A stretch of 64,000 bases of DNA from Sporosarcina obsidiansis (lineage in GTDB: Bacteria > Bacillota > Bacilli > Bacillales_A > Planococcaceae): assembly GCF_009651005.1 (NCBI RefSeq), contig NZ_WHVW01000007.1, positions 1 to 64,000 of the forward strand. Reading direction: 5' to 3'. The notes beneath the pieces were generated by a model, which was not told where the DNA came from, did no database searches, and saw nothing but the letters and a program-made list of their open reading frames with translations. A program made the translations under genes and the position numbers. This document shows, in pieces, positions 1-9,389 of the stretch (position 1 is the stretch's first letter; each line of letters opens with the position of its first letter).

Positions 1-32
1 TTCCTGGCGTTTACTCTATTGTAAAAGAAAAA

Positions 33-98
33 AGACTGTAGGCAAACTCCAAATTTCCGGAGTTTGTCTACAGTCTGGGGGGAGTGTAACAACTCCCC
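33..98 (-). terminator. terminator hairpin downstream of the 347-aa gene
   Basis: An 18-bp stem with one mismatch (33-50 pairing with 59-76) is followed on the minus strand by a T-rich run (TTTTTTCTTTT), as in an intrinsic terminator. A second short hairpin, GGGGAGT/ACTCCCC at 79-98, sits beside it and is followed by TTTATT on the plus strand. Together they would end transcription of the gene that stops at 199. Bases 1-32 hold nothing I recognise. Confidence 0.75.
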
Positions 99-198
99 TT
101 TATTGTTCAAAAAATATTTAGATATCGTTATATACACTGTACATAAGATTTTGTAACACTTTACAAATTTACAATTTTATAAATCTGCACAACTTAAA

Positions 199-1242
199 CT
201 ATACAAATCGATTTTCTTTATATGTGAATAAATTAAATTCATCTATATCCCAATTCTTAACTATCAACTCACTAGGCACAACTTCACCTTTGTTTACAGC
301 CATTATAATTTCTAAATGTTCATCATCGAATACTTGTATATTTTTGGTATATACACTGTACTCGTTTAGTTGATTAAACAATTCATCTTTATTTTCATTA
401 TGGAAATCTATATCAATTAAGTACTCTATACCTTCCTTGCAATCAAAAATTTCAGGTATAAGATAACGTTTTAACATTCCTAAATAAGTCTTCAATACCA
501 AATCAACTGTACCTTTAATTTGGTATCTTTTAAATTCTTCAATATAATAATTTTCAGATTCATCATCAAGCCCGTTCTGTTCTTTTAAAAATGAATTTTT
601 GCCCATCTCATGAAAATTAGCATATACATCCATTCGAGAAAGTGGATATACAAATTCTATAACCCACGGTACACCGTATAATCTTTTCCACTCTTCAAGG
701 AACTCACTATTGTAATCAAGATATCTATATATATCCCCAACAAACTCTGGAATCCCATAATTATCTCTAAAATAATATGTAATATCCTTAGTTCTCAAAA
801 ATGCCCATACCTCTGGGTCAGTATTTACTTTCGTCTCAATACTAGACATCTTATCATTAGAAATAATTTCATGTCTCACATCATTATGAATTAAAGTATT
901 ATTTTCCAAATCAAACTCTATACCGTATTTGGTGAAAAACTGCTTTAAAGTTGTCTCTTCAGTTAGCATTCTAGGCAATGGTTTTATATCTTCATAGCAA
1001 GATTTACTGGAACCCCTAGTGGTATAATGAAATCCTTTGAAATAAATATTTTCATAATTTATATTACTTAAATCAAATAATTTATTTTCTTTTAAAAACT
1101 CTGTATCAATCTTTTCATTAAAAGATTCATCTTTCAAAAATTCAATTAACCTTTTTTCGAACCTCTCAAAATTATCATCTAAAAGATTTTTTAAAGATTG
1201 CTTAACCCCTGAAAAAGTTTGTAAATCAATTATAATTTTCAT
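199..1242 (-). CDS. unknown protein, 347 aa
   Basis: I do not recognise the family. The ATG at 1242 has a good site (GGGGGAGGGTTT) upstream. The protein is acidic, soluble-looking, rich in Asp/Glu/Asn/Tyr, and has no signal peptide or membrane segment. A segment at residues 71-77 (FHYTTRG) followed by Ser and Cys recalls the start of some ADP-ribosyltransferase-like toxins, but this is a loose resemblance and I assign no activity. It is strongly AT-rich and stands alone between degenerate spacers, next to a DUF4062 gene and a nuclease-helicase gene, which fits recently acquired accessory DNA. A hairpin terminator follows it. Confidence 0.6.
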   Translation of the reverse strand: MKIIIDLQTFSGVKQSLKNLLDDNFERFEKRLIEFLKDESFNEKIDTEFLKENKLFDLSNINYENIYFKGFHYTTRGSSKSCYEDIKPLPRMLTEETTLKQFFTKYGIEFDLENNTLIHNDVRHEIISNDKMSSIETKVNTDPEVWAFLRTKDITYYFRDNYGIPEFVGDIYRYLDYNSEFLEEWKRLYGVPWVIEFVYPLSRMDVYANFHEMGKNSFLKEQNGLDDESENYYIEEFKRYQIKGTVDLVLKTYLGMLKRYLIPEIFDCKEGIEYLIDIDFHNENKDELFNQLNEYSVYTKNIQVFDDEHLEIIMAVNKGEVVPSELIVKNWDIDEFNLFTYKENRFV

Positions 1243-1706
1243 AAACCCTCCCCCTTTACAATATTATATAACATCGTTAAAATTCATGAAGCCAGAATTG
1301 AAGACAACGGTATATATTTCAATTGTGCATAAAAACGTTTTGAAACCACCACATATATTGTGCATCCTCTTGTTGAGGGTGATGTACTAAGCCCCCCCAT
1401 GGTGTACCCCTTCTGCCACATAAGATTGACGCTGCTTCTACACAGCAGCTAATCTAATTACTCATAAAGTTGTTTAGTCCGCTGAACCAATCCTTCTATT
1501 GTTTGTCATAACTGTTGCTTTTTACGTTGTGCTGTATGGCTACAACCTAATCTATCAACTTATCTTGGCGTCTTTGTGGATACCTTCTATATGTGGCTTT
1601 ATGATAGTTATACAGCGTGTTTCTATAACTATTCTTTATGTCGCACTATTGATAGGGACTTATGATAGGGCTGAATCCGTGCTTTTCCAGTATGGTGCAG
1701 TCGTTA
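1243..1706. other. intergenic spacer without a convincing gene
   Basis: About 460 bp with many stops on both strands. It carries the presumed promoter of the 347-aa gene and scraps that look like decayed DNA. A 75-codon hydrophobic plus-strand frame (1499-1726) has no ribosome-binding site and runs into the end of the neighbouring gene, so I do not call it. Confidence 0.5.
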
Positions 1707-2729
1707 TCAATTGTGTTCACTTTTAATAGCAACTTCATCTTGTAAGTCCTCTTTTTCTCTCTTTTCTAAATCCACAAACTTTAAATACCTCATTCCATCC
1801 TTAGTTGTTTGCATTCTTAATACAGGTGTTCCAGTTTGTTTTAATTTTTCAACTAAACCATATTGCATAAGATACGGTGCCACTTTAAAAAAGACTATAT
1901 TATCAATTTTAGACATACCTCTTTTATTTTGAATACCTACAGCTAAATACTCTCTAAATACAATGAAGAGGGTATGGACATTTGTTTGCCAATCTTTCTT
2001 TAGATTAATTCCTTCCGTCTCTTTAGGTATCACTATTTCAATATCTTCTAATAGGGACTTCACTTCCACGAAAGGTAAACCGTCAATCGCTCTGTCTGTA
2101 CGTTTTTGCCCTTGCAGTTTCGCATTGTCTTGTAGTAGTTTGTTGTGTTGTTCTAATAAGGTAGCGTACTTACTCTCTAATACATCTATTTGTTCAAGTT
2201 TTTCTATGCTTCTTACTTCTCTCCCTGATACCCATCCATAGAGTTCTGGGTTACTCTCGTATTCTTTTAATGATTCTAATACAGTTATCTTAATATCCTT
2301 CAAATCACTATAAAATTTGCATATTTTTGAAAGCACCTCGCCCTTAAATTCTTCATACAGAGCAGGGTCATTTCGCTCTATAACAGAGCTACCTATCATT
2401 CTTACTTTTTCTTCTAATGCAGCACCGTCTATTACTACCGCAAATCTTGGCTTTCCAACCTCACCAGCGTAATTATATTCCCAATGTGTATAGCTCAATC
2501 CTGTTTCTTTATCTATAGAGCCATATCTTCCTCCTAGGATAAGCATATAAACGTCTGATTCATCAATCCACCTTTTAATAATTTCCTTTTGTGATTTGTC
2601 ATCAGATTTGAATAATTCCATTCCCGCAGGTATATGTCCTGCATTTAGTACAGATTCAACTGCTACTTGACGTTCCTCTTTTAAATCCTCATAAGTTGAA
2701 GAGATAAATACTTGAAGTTTCTTTTTCAT
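1707..2729 (-). CDS. DUF4062 domain-containing protein
   Basis: The N-terminus (FISSTYEDL at residues 8-16, GGRYGS at 66-71) is characteristic of DUF4062, a domain with a TIR/nucleoside-deoxyribosyltransferase-like fold found in bacterial conflict and signalling proteins. A central coiled coil (about residues 185-212) leads to a C-terminal part of about 120 residues that I do not recognise, possibly the effector or partner-binding part. The ATG at 2729 is preceded by AAGGAAGG. No membrane segments are visible. By analogy with related proteins it may act as a sensor or effector in defence, but nothing in the sequence proves this. It is transcribed alone. Confidence 0.75.
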   Translation of the reverse strand: MKKKLQVFISSTYEDLKEERQVAVESVLNAGHIPAGMELFKSDDKSQKEIIKRWIDESDVYMLILGGRYGSIDKETGLSYTHWEYNYAGEVGKPRFAVVIDGAALEEKVRMIGSSVIERNDPALYEEFKGEVLSKICKFYSDLKDIKITVLESLKEYESNPELYGWVSGREVRSIEKLEQIDVLESKYATLLEQHNKLLQDNAKLQGQKRTDRAIDGLPFVEVKSLLEDIEIVIPKETEGINLKKDWQTNVHTLFIVFREYLAVGIQNKRGMSKIDNIVFFKVAPYLMQYGLVEKLKQTGTPVLRMQTTKDGMRYLKFVDLEKREKEDLQDEVAIKSEHN

Positions 2730-3307
2730 AATATACCTTCCTTATATCTAATAGTTATTACTACATTAACATAATCAACCATTTATTTTACATATTATGT
2801 GACTGAAAACGAACGGGAACAAAAAACATTTTATTACCCCACCCTTGCCGAACGTACCCTTAAAGCACGTTTAAAATAAGGTAACGTTCATTTAACGCGT
2901 GAGAAAAATTCGTGAAATTTCTCTAGACACTTCACTTTTTACTACTTTTCATTTAGCCGCGCTTCCTCCAAATGTCTAATCACACAATTCTTTATTTTGC
3001 TTTTCGTTATGCTGTAATTAACCCTTATAAACATTCTTGTATAAAAGGTGCCTGTGCCCCAAATAACTCCGATACTATTCTAGCCTGTATACATTTAGTG
3101 TCGCGAAATAATGGGCAACTAGTGTAGATGTTAAACCACTGAATAAGAGAAAAGAGAGTTACCGCTGTATTTTGTAAGAAGAAAGTACATATGATAAAGA
3201 ATGCCTGTATGACAAACTAACATGTAACTTCGAACTTCCACATTCATAAAACAACTTTAATTATCTCCCACACATATACTCCCAACTTAAGATTACTAGA
3301 TCAAATC
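2730..3307. other. long AT-rich spacer without a gene
   Basis: About 580 bp with no reading frame worth calling. A short GGTGCCTGTGCCCC motif at about 3049 resembles part of dispersed palindromes seen in Bacillales, but its second arm is missing here. The 3' part adjoins the end of the nuclease-helicase gene. Confidence 0.45.
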
Positions 3308-4930
3308 TCAACGCCCCAACAACCTCTCCCTCAACCCCTCATCACTAGCATACAAGTAAAGCCCCTTAATTCCCCGCTTCATCAGCACATTAATCGAATT
3401 CAAAACAATCTTCTCTTTAACTACATCCACATGATCAATGCCATCCGTCCCCGTATAAGCGCCTTTATCCATAAACTTTCCCCTATCAATCACCATCCCA
3501 TCTTTCACTGAATCATATTGCACGGAAGGGCCGAGGACGACGCCGACATAGTTTAGATCAAAGCCTTGTACGGTATAAATAGATCCAGCTTCGCTGATGG
3601 TGTCCGGTTTTTCCGCCCAGGTGTATTTGGTGCTTGTTGTGTTCCAGGGCATCTGGTATTCACCGTTGGATTCTTTTACATAGTAGGTCTGGCCGTCTTT
3701 TTTGTGCAGGAAATCGAAGGTGGAAACTACACGGCTTAAACCGAATTCAGTGTTTTTTTCTATGATGGCTTCATGCATTTCTTCGAGCGTTTCAAATACT
3801 TTCAATTCATATCCTTCATCTGTAGGTAGCGGGGTCAACTTCTTGCGTTTGAAGTTGTTGATCCAATCGATCACGTCGTCGTTTGCCTGCATGCGGAATT
3901 GGTTGGTCAGTTGGTATTCTTCTTGATGGGCACTTGTCTGCTTTAGCGCTTCCAGTGATTCTGCACCCCACAGGCTCTTCAGTTTCAAGTCATGATCTTG
4001 GTCATAGATGATGACCACAACTTTTGCGAGTTTAAGCAATTCCTCCAGCTGATTTTCACCGTAAAAGTTGTTGTATGTATCTGGCTTAGTTAGGAGCAGA
4101 TGGGCTTCATCTACAAAGATGATGTCTGCTTTCTTGTTCTCTTTCTGTAGCCGGTTGATCAATGGCGTGGGCTTGGCAAAGTTTTTCGCTTTTAAGTGCT
4201 TCACCTGTTTGGCGATGCCTTTGTAGGTCTTAAACATTTCTTCGTGGTTTACGACTAAGTAGTTCTCTGTTCCAAAAAAATGTGAGGACGGCTCCGTTGC
4301 AAGTTCCTGAATTGTATTGAAAATCGAACTCAGCACGACACTTTTCCCTACACCTGCTTCTCCTTCCACGACTAATAGACTGCCGTACTCGCCTGAATCA
4401 GTCTCTATTTGCCTTTTACAAAACTCTAGCACCTTATCCTTCAAATCTAGTTGCTCAAGCGTCAATTCCTTAAACGGGGACAACTTGAAGATATCCTTAT
4501 TTTCAATAACGTGAAGCTCATTATCGACCAAATGCTGTTCGTGCAGCTTCTTCCAAAGTTCTTCAAAGAGATCCTGGTCATAGAACGATTTATTGTAGTA
4601 GTTATGCGTAAAATCACTAGCTGTTTTACTCTTATTCTGCAATGAATATTTTTCATCACCTAAAAAGTAATTGATCAATTTCGTTTCCAAATGAAATGTC
4701 GCAGACCGGTTGAACTGCTCGTGCTTGATCAGATTAACTTCATTCATATTCTTCCGGCTCTTCAAATGCGCTTGCATGCGTTTCTTGAAACAAAGCGTTT
4801 CTCCTATGTACGCTTCTTTCTTCCCGTTCAAAATATAAATGACAGGATAATTCAAGAAGTTCTGTTTATTATTAATCTGATTCATGGCGCTCTGTTGGAA
4901 AGGCCAAGTCAGTATTTCAATTGCCGACAT
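3308..4930 (-). CDS. GIY-YIG nuclease fused to DUF2075/Schlafen-3-like helicase domain
   Basis: 540 aa from the ATG at 4930. An earlier in-frame start at 5005 would add a hydrophobic stretch and lacks a binding site, whereas 4930 follows GAAGAAGGTCGCAAG. Residues about 28-57 form a GIY-YIG motif (IYIL, then YIGET, then an Arg helix), suggesting a nicking endonuclease. Residues 189-198 are a Walker A (GEAGVGKS) and 270-280 a Walker B with DEAH (IIFVDEAHLLL), within the P-loop helicase domain called DUF2075 or Schlafen group 3-like. A conserved block near the C-terminus (SIYTVQGFDLNYVGVVLG) matches motif V/VI of that family. Such fusions are often in phage-defence neighbourhoods. It is a single-gene unit beside the DUF4062 gene. 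Confidence 0.85.
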   Translation of the reverse strand: MSAIEILTWPFQQSAMNQINNKQNFLNYPVIYILNGKKEAYIGETLCFKKRMQAHLKSRKNMNEVNLIKHEQFNRSATFHLETKLINYFLGDEKYSLQNKSKTASDFTHNYYNKSFYDQDLFEELWKKLHEQHLVDNELHVIENKDIFKLSPFKELTLEQLDLKDKVLEFCKRQIETDSGEYGSLLVVEGEAGVGKSVVLSSIFNTIQELATEPSSHFFGTENYLVVNHEEMFKTYKGIAKQVKHLKAKNFAKPTPLINRLQKENKKADIIFVDEAHLLLTKPDTYNNFYGENQLEELLKLAKVVVIIYDQDHDLKLKSLWGAESLEALKQTSAHQEEYQLTNQFRMQANDDVIDWINNFKRKKLTPLPTDEGYELKVFETLEEMHEAIIEKNTEFGLSRVVSTFDFLHKKDGQTYYVKESNGEYQMPWNTTSTKYTWAEKPDTISEAGSIYTVQGFDLNYVGVVLGPSVQYDSVKDGMVIDRGKFMDKGAYTGTDGIDHVDVVKEKIVLNSINVLMKRGIKGLYLYASDEGLRERLLGR

Positions 4931-5173
4931 CTTGCGACCTTCTTCTTCTGTTGCTTTGGTTACAATTATAACAATGATTGGTAAAGAAAACAGCCTAATA
5001 GTCACTTTTCTTCAGGTGATACCAGGTGATTCGTAAATAATTCAATATTGTTTCTAAGTTGTTTGAGGATTCGATACCTCAAGTGAGGACCTCTTCGACG
5101 CTTGAACAGAACTTAATAATTCTTGTCCATAATCCTACGATTCAATCGCGGAACTCAGACAAAAAAGCACAAA

Positions 5174-5197
5174 AACCCTTCAAAATTCTGAAGGGTT
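5174..5197 (-). terminator. intrinsic terminator of the beta-oxidation operon
   Basis: AACCCTTCA pairs with TGAAGGGTT around a short loop. On the minus strand the stem is followed by TTTTTGTGCTTTTTT. It is the first strong terminator after the gene ending at 5402, with a gene remnant in between. Confidence 0.8.
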
Positions 5198-5205
5198 ATA
5201 CATAT

Positions 5206-5375
5206 TCATGATATAGAGCCTGTATGAGACAAAACCACGTCCAAAGGCTCGGCTATTTCAGCATCTACGCGTGTAGGATTCGCGAATACAATATGCCATC
5301 AATATAGGTGTCCTGTGTCCAAACCTTGGAATCTTTTCTAACAATCTCAGAAGGCAGATATCTGTGTAGTCACTA
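5206..5375 (-). pseudogene. 3' remnant of an unidentified gene at the operon end
   Basis: Minus-strand translation shows protein-like blocks in shifting frames: QISAF, then EIVRKDSKVWTQDTYIDGI, then FANPTRVDAEIAEPLDVV, ending LSHTGSIS at a TGA (5206-5208). At least two frame changes are needed to join them. A GTG with GAGG upstream near 5374 could be the old start. The family is unknown to me. It lies between the thioesterase gene and the operon terminator, so it may be a former last gene of that operon. Confidence 0.45.
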
Positions 5376-5401
5376 ATAAGTGAACCTCAAGCAAATGTCC
5401 T

Positions 5402-5797
5402 TTATATTAGTATCCGATAGGTGGATATACCTTTTGAAATTAATCTTCCTTTTTCATCTATCAACTTTCCTTCAACGAATGCCGTTTTATATGCTTTGGA
5501 AAGAATTGAGGCTTCTGCATATACAATTCCCGTTTGGACTGGTGCCATGAAAAACACAGTAGAATTTATACAAGAACTTCTTATTTTAGTAACTATACGT
5601 AACTGTATACTTTGGATAATATCTAATAACGAAGCACAAACCCCTCCATGAAGCGTTCCGTTGGTGTTTAATAAATAATCTTGTACATTCAATCGAATCA
5701 TTACTTTTTCCTTTTCCAAAGATAAAATCTCTATTCCTAGGTGGTGAAGATAATGATGATTTTCGTACTCTTGCTTTATTTCCATGATCGTTGTCAT
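5402..5797 (-). CDS. PaaI-type hotdog thioesterase
   Basis: 131 aa. The ATG at 5797 follows GGGGGGAG; a TTG 15 bases upstream lies inside that site and is less likely. The motif LHGGVCASLLD is the hallmark of the PaaI/YdiI hotdog thioesterases, in which the HGG loop and the Asp/Glu at the helix end form the active site hydrolysing acyl-CoA to acid and CoA. Family members commonly rescue CoA from stalled intermediates of aromatic or unusual acid degradation. It is the last intact gene of unit A, 27 bp after the crotonase gene. Confidence 0.85.
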   Translation of the reverse strand: MTTIMEIKQEYENHHYLHHLGIEILSLEKEKVMIRLNVQDYLLNTNGTLHGGVCASLLDIIQSIQLRIVTKIRSSCINSTVFFMAPVQTGIVYAEASILSKAYKTAFVEGKLIDEKGRLISKGISTYRILI

Positions 5798-5824
5798 CTG
5801 TTCTCCCCCCAAAAAATTAAAGGA

Positions 5825-6607
5825 TCATTTTGATATAAATTCTGCCTGACGCTTTTCTAAAAAGGCACTAATGCCCTCGTTCTTATCTTTTGTAGAAAAC
5901 AAAATTGCCTGCGCAAGCTTTTCTACTATTTGTCCTGTTTTTGTATCCGTATCAAACCCGGTATGGATTACCATTTTAGCAAGTTTAACCGCCAACGGTC
6001 CTTTAGATAATATTTGACCTGCTGTGTGTTCCACAGCTTCCTTTAACTGCTCCTTCGATACTACTTCGGAGACAAGCCCAATCTTTTCAGCTTCCATTGC
6101 GGATATAATTTTACCCGTTAAAATAAGTTCAATCGCTTTTCCTTTACCGATCAGACGAGCCATTCGCTGAGTTCCACCTGCCCCCGGTATGATACCAAGA
6201 TTTAACTCCGGCAATCCAAATCTTGCGTTGTCAGATGCTATTCGGATATCGCAGGCCATTGCTAATTCACAGCCACCGCCAAGTGCAAATCCGTTAATCA
6301 TAGCAATGGTCGGTTTATCGTAAGCTTCAATATAGTCATACGTTTCTTGCATGCTACCAGGTAATAATACATCTAAAGGCACCTTATCTTTAAGTTGACT
6401 GATATCTGCACCTGCTGCAAAAGATTTATCTCCTTGCCCTGTAAATATGATGCATTTTGTCTCTTCGTCATACTTTAACTCTTCCAACGCATCTTTCATT
6501 TCCTTAAGTGTATCTTTACTCAAAGGATTTCGCTGTTCTGGTAAGTTAATAATGACATAAGCAAGTTGATTTGTTTTTTCTACTAAAATATTTTGATAAG
6601 TATTCAT
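5825..6607 (-). CDS. enoyl-CoA hydratase (crotonase family)
   Basis: 260 aa, normal length. It has the oxyanion-hole segment AGADISQL and both catalytic glutamates of classical hydratases: one in LGGGCELAMACD, one in PELNLGIIPGAGGTQ. It should therefore add water to a 2-enoyl-CoA to give 3-hydroxyacyl-CoA. It closely resembles the crotonase at 34540-35337, which suggests paralogues serving two branches of the island. It follows the thiolase gene by 14 bp, with AAGGTGGGGTGGG before its ATG. Confidence 0.9.
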   Translation of the reverse strand: MNTYQNILVEKTNQLAYVIINLPEQRNPLSKDTLKEMKDALEELKYDEETKCIIFTGQGDKSFAAGADISQLKDKVPLDVLLPGSMQETYDYIEAYDKPTIAMINGFALGGGCELAMACDIRIASDNARFGLPELNLGIIPGAGGTQRMARLIGKGKAIELILTGKIISAMEAEKIGLVSEVVSKEQLKEAVEHTAGQILSKGPLAVKLAKMVIHTGFDTDTKTGQIVEKLAQAILFSTKDKNEGISAFLEKRQAEFISK

Positions 6608-6621
6608 TTACCCACCCCACC

Positions 6622-7782
6622 TTATTTTTTTAGTAAAAGCGCTATTCCTTGACCTCCGCCAATACATGCAGTAACTAGCGATCTCTTCGCACCGGTTCTT
6701 TTCATTTCATATACTGCTTTTGCAACAAGCATTCCACCTGTTGCAGCGATTGGATGACCGTGTGCAATTGCACCTCCGTTGACATTTAATTTTTCATGTG
6801 GAATGTTTAATTCAAGATTACAAGCAAGCACTTGTACTGCAAACGCCTCATTTAATTCCACAAAATCAATGTCCGCAATCGTTAAATGATTGCGTTCTAA
6901 TAACTTTTTAACAGCAGGTACTGGACCAATGCCCATAATATTAGGATCTACACCAGCGACTTGTGAATCCACAATATGTGCCAAAACTTCCAACCCACGT
7001 TTTTTCGCCTCTGTTTCTGACATGACAACAATTGCAGATGCTCCGTCATTGACTCCTGAAGAGTTACCGGCAGTCACTGAACCACCCTCTTTAAAAACAG
7101 GACGAAGTTTACTAAGTTTTTCTGTAGTTATTCCAGAACGCGGATGTTCATCACGATTAAATGACCATGTTTCTTTTCCCTTCGTGACCTCTATTGGTAC
7201 AATTTGTTCGTCAAAGTAACCATTTTCTATAGCATGCCCCATTCTACGTTGACTATCGGCAGCGTAATTATCTTGTTCTTCCCGTGATATATCAAACTTT
7301 TCTGCCAGATTTTCTGCTGTTATTCCCATGGAAGGATCACCAATTTTACCTGAAGAAAGTGATCGTTTTACAAATCTCGGAGGTAGTCGATCATAAGAAC
7401 GATCAGCTGGCATTAATAAATGAGGAGAACGCGACATACTCTCTACCCCCCCGGCCAGGTATATCGTGCCACTGCCTGCTCGAACTAAATCAGCAGCAAG
7501 AGCTACGCTATTAATAGATGATCCACATTGCCTGTCTACTGTCAATCCTGGAACATTTACCGGGAACTCAGCTTCTAATAATGTCCTTCTTGCGGCATTG
7601 CCACCACCACTTAGACAGTTTCCTAGTATTACATCGTCAATATCTTCCGGATCTAACTGAACTCTCTTAATTGCTTCTTTAAGCACTTCAGCACCATATT
7701 CATAGTATGGAATAGAAGAAAGTGCCCCTCCTTGTTTAGCGATTGCAGTTCTAACTGCTGACACAATAACTGGATTATCCAT
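6622..7782 (-). CDS. thiolase (acetyl-CoA C-acyltransferase)
   Basis: 386 aa from the ATG at 7782, chosen because GGAGGGTGGGAG lies just upstream; an upstream start at 7794 would be inside that site. The nucleophilic Cys is at about residue 86 (DRQCGSS). The His of [16 protein letters not shown] and the second Cys of TACIGGGQG complete the thiolase triad. The AHGHP variant replaces the more usual ALGHP. It probably cleaves a 3-ketoacyl-CoA. The start overlaps the end of the preceding hotdog gene by 8 bp, indicating translational coupling. Confidence 0.93.
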   Translation of the reverse strand: MDNPVIVSAVRTAIAKQGGALSSIPYYEYGAEVLKEAIKRVQLDPEDIDDVILGNCLSGGGNAARRTLLEAEFPVNVPGLTVDRQCGSSINSVALAADLVRAGSGTIYLAGGVESMSRSPHLLMPADRSYDRLPPRFVKRSLSSGKIGDPSMGITAENLAEKFDISREEQDNYAADSQRRMGHAIENGYFDEQIVPIEVTKGKETWSFNRDEHPRSGITTEKLSKLRPVFKEGGSVTAGNSSGVNDGASAIVVMSETEAKKRGLEVLAHIVDSQVAGVDPNIMGIGPVPAVKKLLERNHLTIADIDFVELNEAFAVQVLACNLELNIPHEKLNVNGGAIAHGHPIAATGGMLVAKAVYEMKRTGAKRSLVTACIGGGQGIALLLKK

Positions 7783-8179
7783 TAGTTCTCCCACCCTCCA
7801 TTATTTTGAATGTCCCCATCCCCCTTGCAACTAGCGTCCCCTCTTCATCAATGATATCTCCTTGACCCCAACCAATTTTCCCTTCTTTATGCACACCATA
7901 CGCTTTACATATTAGTTTTTCAGCATTTCTGCGTTTGAAAACTTCTACATGTAAATCAATAGTCACGGAAGAGTCTCGTGGCAAAGTAGGAACTGAAGAA
8001 CCAATTGCGATGTCTAGGAGAGTATAATATACTCCATTGGAAACATGTCCAAGATCATCTAGATGTATCTCTTTAACATCTAACGACACATCAACCGGTA
8101 TATTGCTTTCATAGTTTATATGAATGCCGAGGTGACCAATAAAGTCAGTACTTTTTATCATTATATTTTTAGTGCCCAT
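7775..8179 (-). CDS. hotdog-fold thioesterase (PaaI-like)
   Basis: 134 aa, with a hotdog helix (LGHVSNGVYYTLLDIAIGSS) in which the usual HGG is replaced by VSNG, so it is a divergent member. The C-terminal strand (GTLVARGMGTFKIM) is typical of the superfamily. The expected activity is acyl-CoA hydrolysis. It lies between two thiolase genes, abutting the stop of one and overlapping the start of the other, so it is certainly part of the operon. AGGTGAGATAA precedes the ATG. Whether it is a thioesterase or a dehydratase-like hotdog is uncertain. Confidence 0.75.
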   Translation of the reverse strand: MGTKNIMIKSTDFIGHLGIHINYESNIPVDVSLDVKEIHLDDLGHVSNGVYYTLLDIAIGSSVPTLPRDSSVTIDLHVEVFKRRNAEKLICKAYGVHKEGKIGWGQGDIIDEEGTLVARGMGTFKIMEGGRTNG

Positions 8180-9373
8180 TTATCTCACCTGTAAATTTTC
8201 GATTAGTATAGCCATACCCTGTCCACCACCAACACAAAGCGACGCTATACCATAACGTAAATTCCTATCTTGAAGTTGATGCATCAATGTAATTACTATT
8301 CGTGAGCCAGTAGAACCAACAGGATGTCCCAGTGCAATTGCACCTCCACATACATTTAGTTTATCTGAATCAATCGCTAGTTCTCGTTGAACTGCTAAAG
8401 CCTGAGCAGCAAACGCTTCATTTATTTCAAACAAATCGATATCTTCAATAGACATATTCACTCTATTTAATAGTTCTTTAATGGCGGGAATCGGTCCAAT
8501 TCCCATGATCTCAGGTGGAACCCCAACAGCTACCCAATCAACAACTGCTGCACGTGGGACTAATGAATATTCTTGTGCTGTAGATTCAGTCATTAGAAGT
8601 ACCGCTGAGGCACCGTCATTTCTCCCACAAGCATTACCAGCAGTCACTGTTCCATCTTTTTTAAATGCTGGTTTTAACTTTCCGAGTTTTTCAATCGTTG
8701 TTTCAGGTCGCGGATGTTCATCCACATCAAAAAAATATGTTTCTCTTTTTTGTTTAATTTCGTACGGAACGATTTCTTCTTTAAATTTTCCATCTCGAAT
8801 TGCAGCAGCCGCTCGTTCTTGGCTAGTTATGGCAAATGCATCCTGATCTTCTCTTGAAATATTGTACTTTTCAGCGACATTTTCAGCTGTAATGCCCATT
8901 CCCATCTCATCACCGTACATTTCTTTCGGCTGTTGACCAGCTTCCAAATTAGAATCTACAAGGTACGGTTTATCACCACCAAAACGTGAACCTCTCAAAT
9001 AGATTGCCGAGCAGCTCATACTCTCCGTTCCGCCTGCTACAACAATTTTTGCTTGTTTTGATTGAATTTGCAGAATTCCCGACGCAATGGCTTGCATACC
9101 AGATGCACAAAGACGATTCACAGTAAAAGCAGGTTTTTCAATCGGTATGCCTGCTCTGATCGCTGCAACTCGCGCCACATTGGAGGACTCAGTCGTTTGT
9201 CGTACCTCCCCCATAATGACTTCGTCGACTTGATCAGGTGAAAGTGATATCTTCTCGAGAAGTTTCTCAATCACATGCGCACCTAAAAATCCTGAGTTGA
9301 CATCTTTTAGTGCACCACCATATCTTCCAATAGGTGTGCGTACACCTTCAACAATAACGATACGTTCGCTCAT
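8180..9373 (-). CDS. thiolase (acetyl-CoA C-acyltransferase)
   Basis: 397 aa from the ATG at 9373. The open frame extends upstream to 9574 but this part overlaps the next gene and is not thiolase-like. The nucleophilic Cys is at about residue 89 (NRLCASGMQA); NEAFAAQ, CGGAIALGHPVGSTGSR and SLCVGGGQG supply the other conserved blocks. It is the second thiolase of unit A and clearly different from its neighbour (CASG rather than CGSS), so the two may act on different chain lengths or on consecutive rounds. The operon spacing is 16 bp to the upstream acyl-CoA dehydrogenase. Confidence 0.93.
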   Translation of the reverse strand: MSERIVIVEGVRTPIGRYGGALKDVNSGFLGAHVIEKLLEKISLSPDQVDEVIMGEVRQTTESSNVARVAAIRAGIPIEKPAFTVNRLCASGMQAIASGILQIQSKQAKIVVAGGTESMSCSAIYLRGSRFGGDKPYLVDSNLEAGQQPKEMYGDEMGMGITAENVAEKYNISREDQDAFAITSQERAAAAIRDGKFKEEIVPYEIKQKRETYFFDVDEHPRPETTIEKLGKLKPAFKKDGTVTAGNACGRNDGASAVLLMTESTAQEYSLVPRAAVVDWVAVGVPPEIMGIGPIPAIKELLNRVNMSIEDIDLFEINEAFAAQALAVQRELAIDSDKLNVCGGAIALGHPVGSTGSRIVITLMHQLQDRNLRYGIASLCVGGGQGMAILIENLQVR

Positions 9374-9389
9374 TAGTATTAAGCCCCCA

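Noticed and set aside
1499..1726. 75-codon hydrophobic plus-strand frame
   Set aside because: No ribosome-binding site, ends inside the DUF4062 gene, and lies in a degenerate spacer.
3040..3070. GGTGCCTGTGCCCC motif as a dispersed repeat
   Set aside because: Only one arm is present; no partner arm or second copy in the window.
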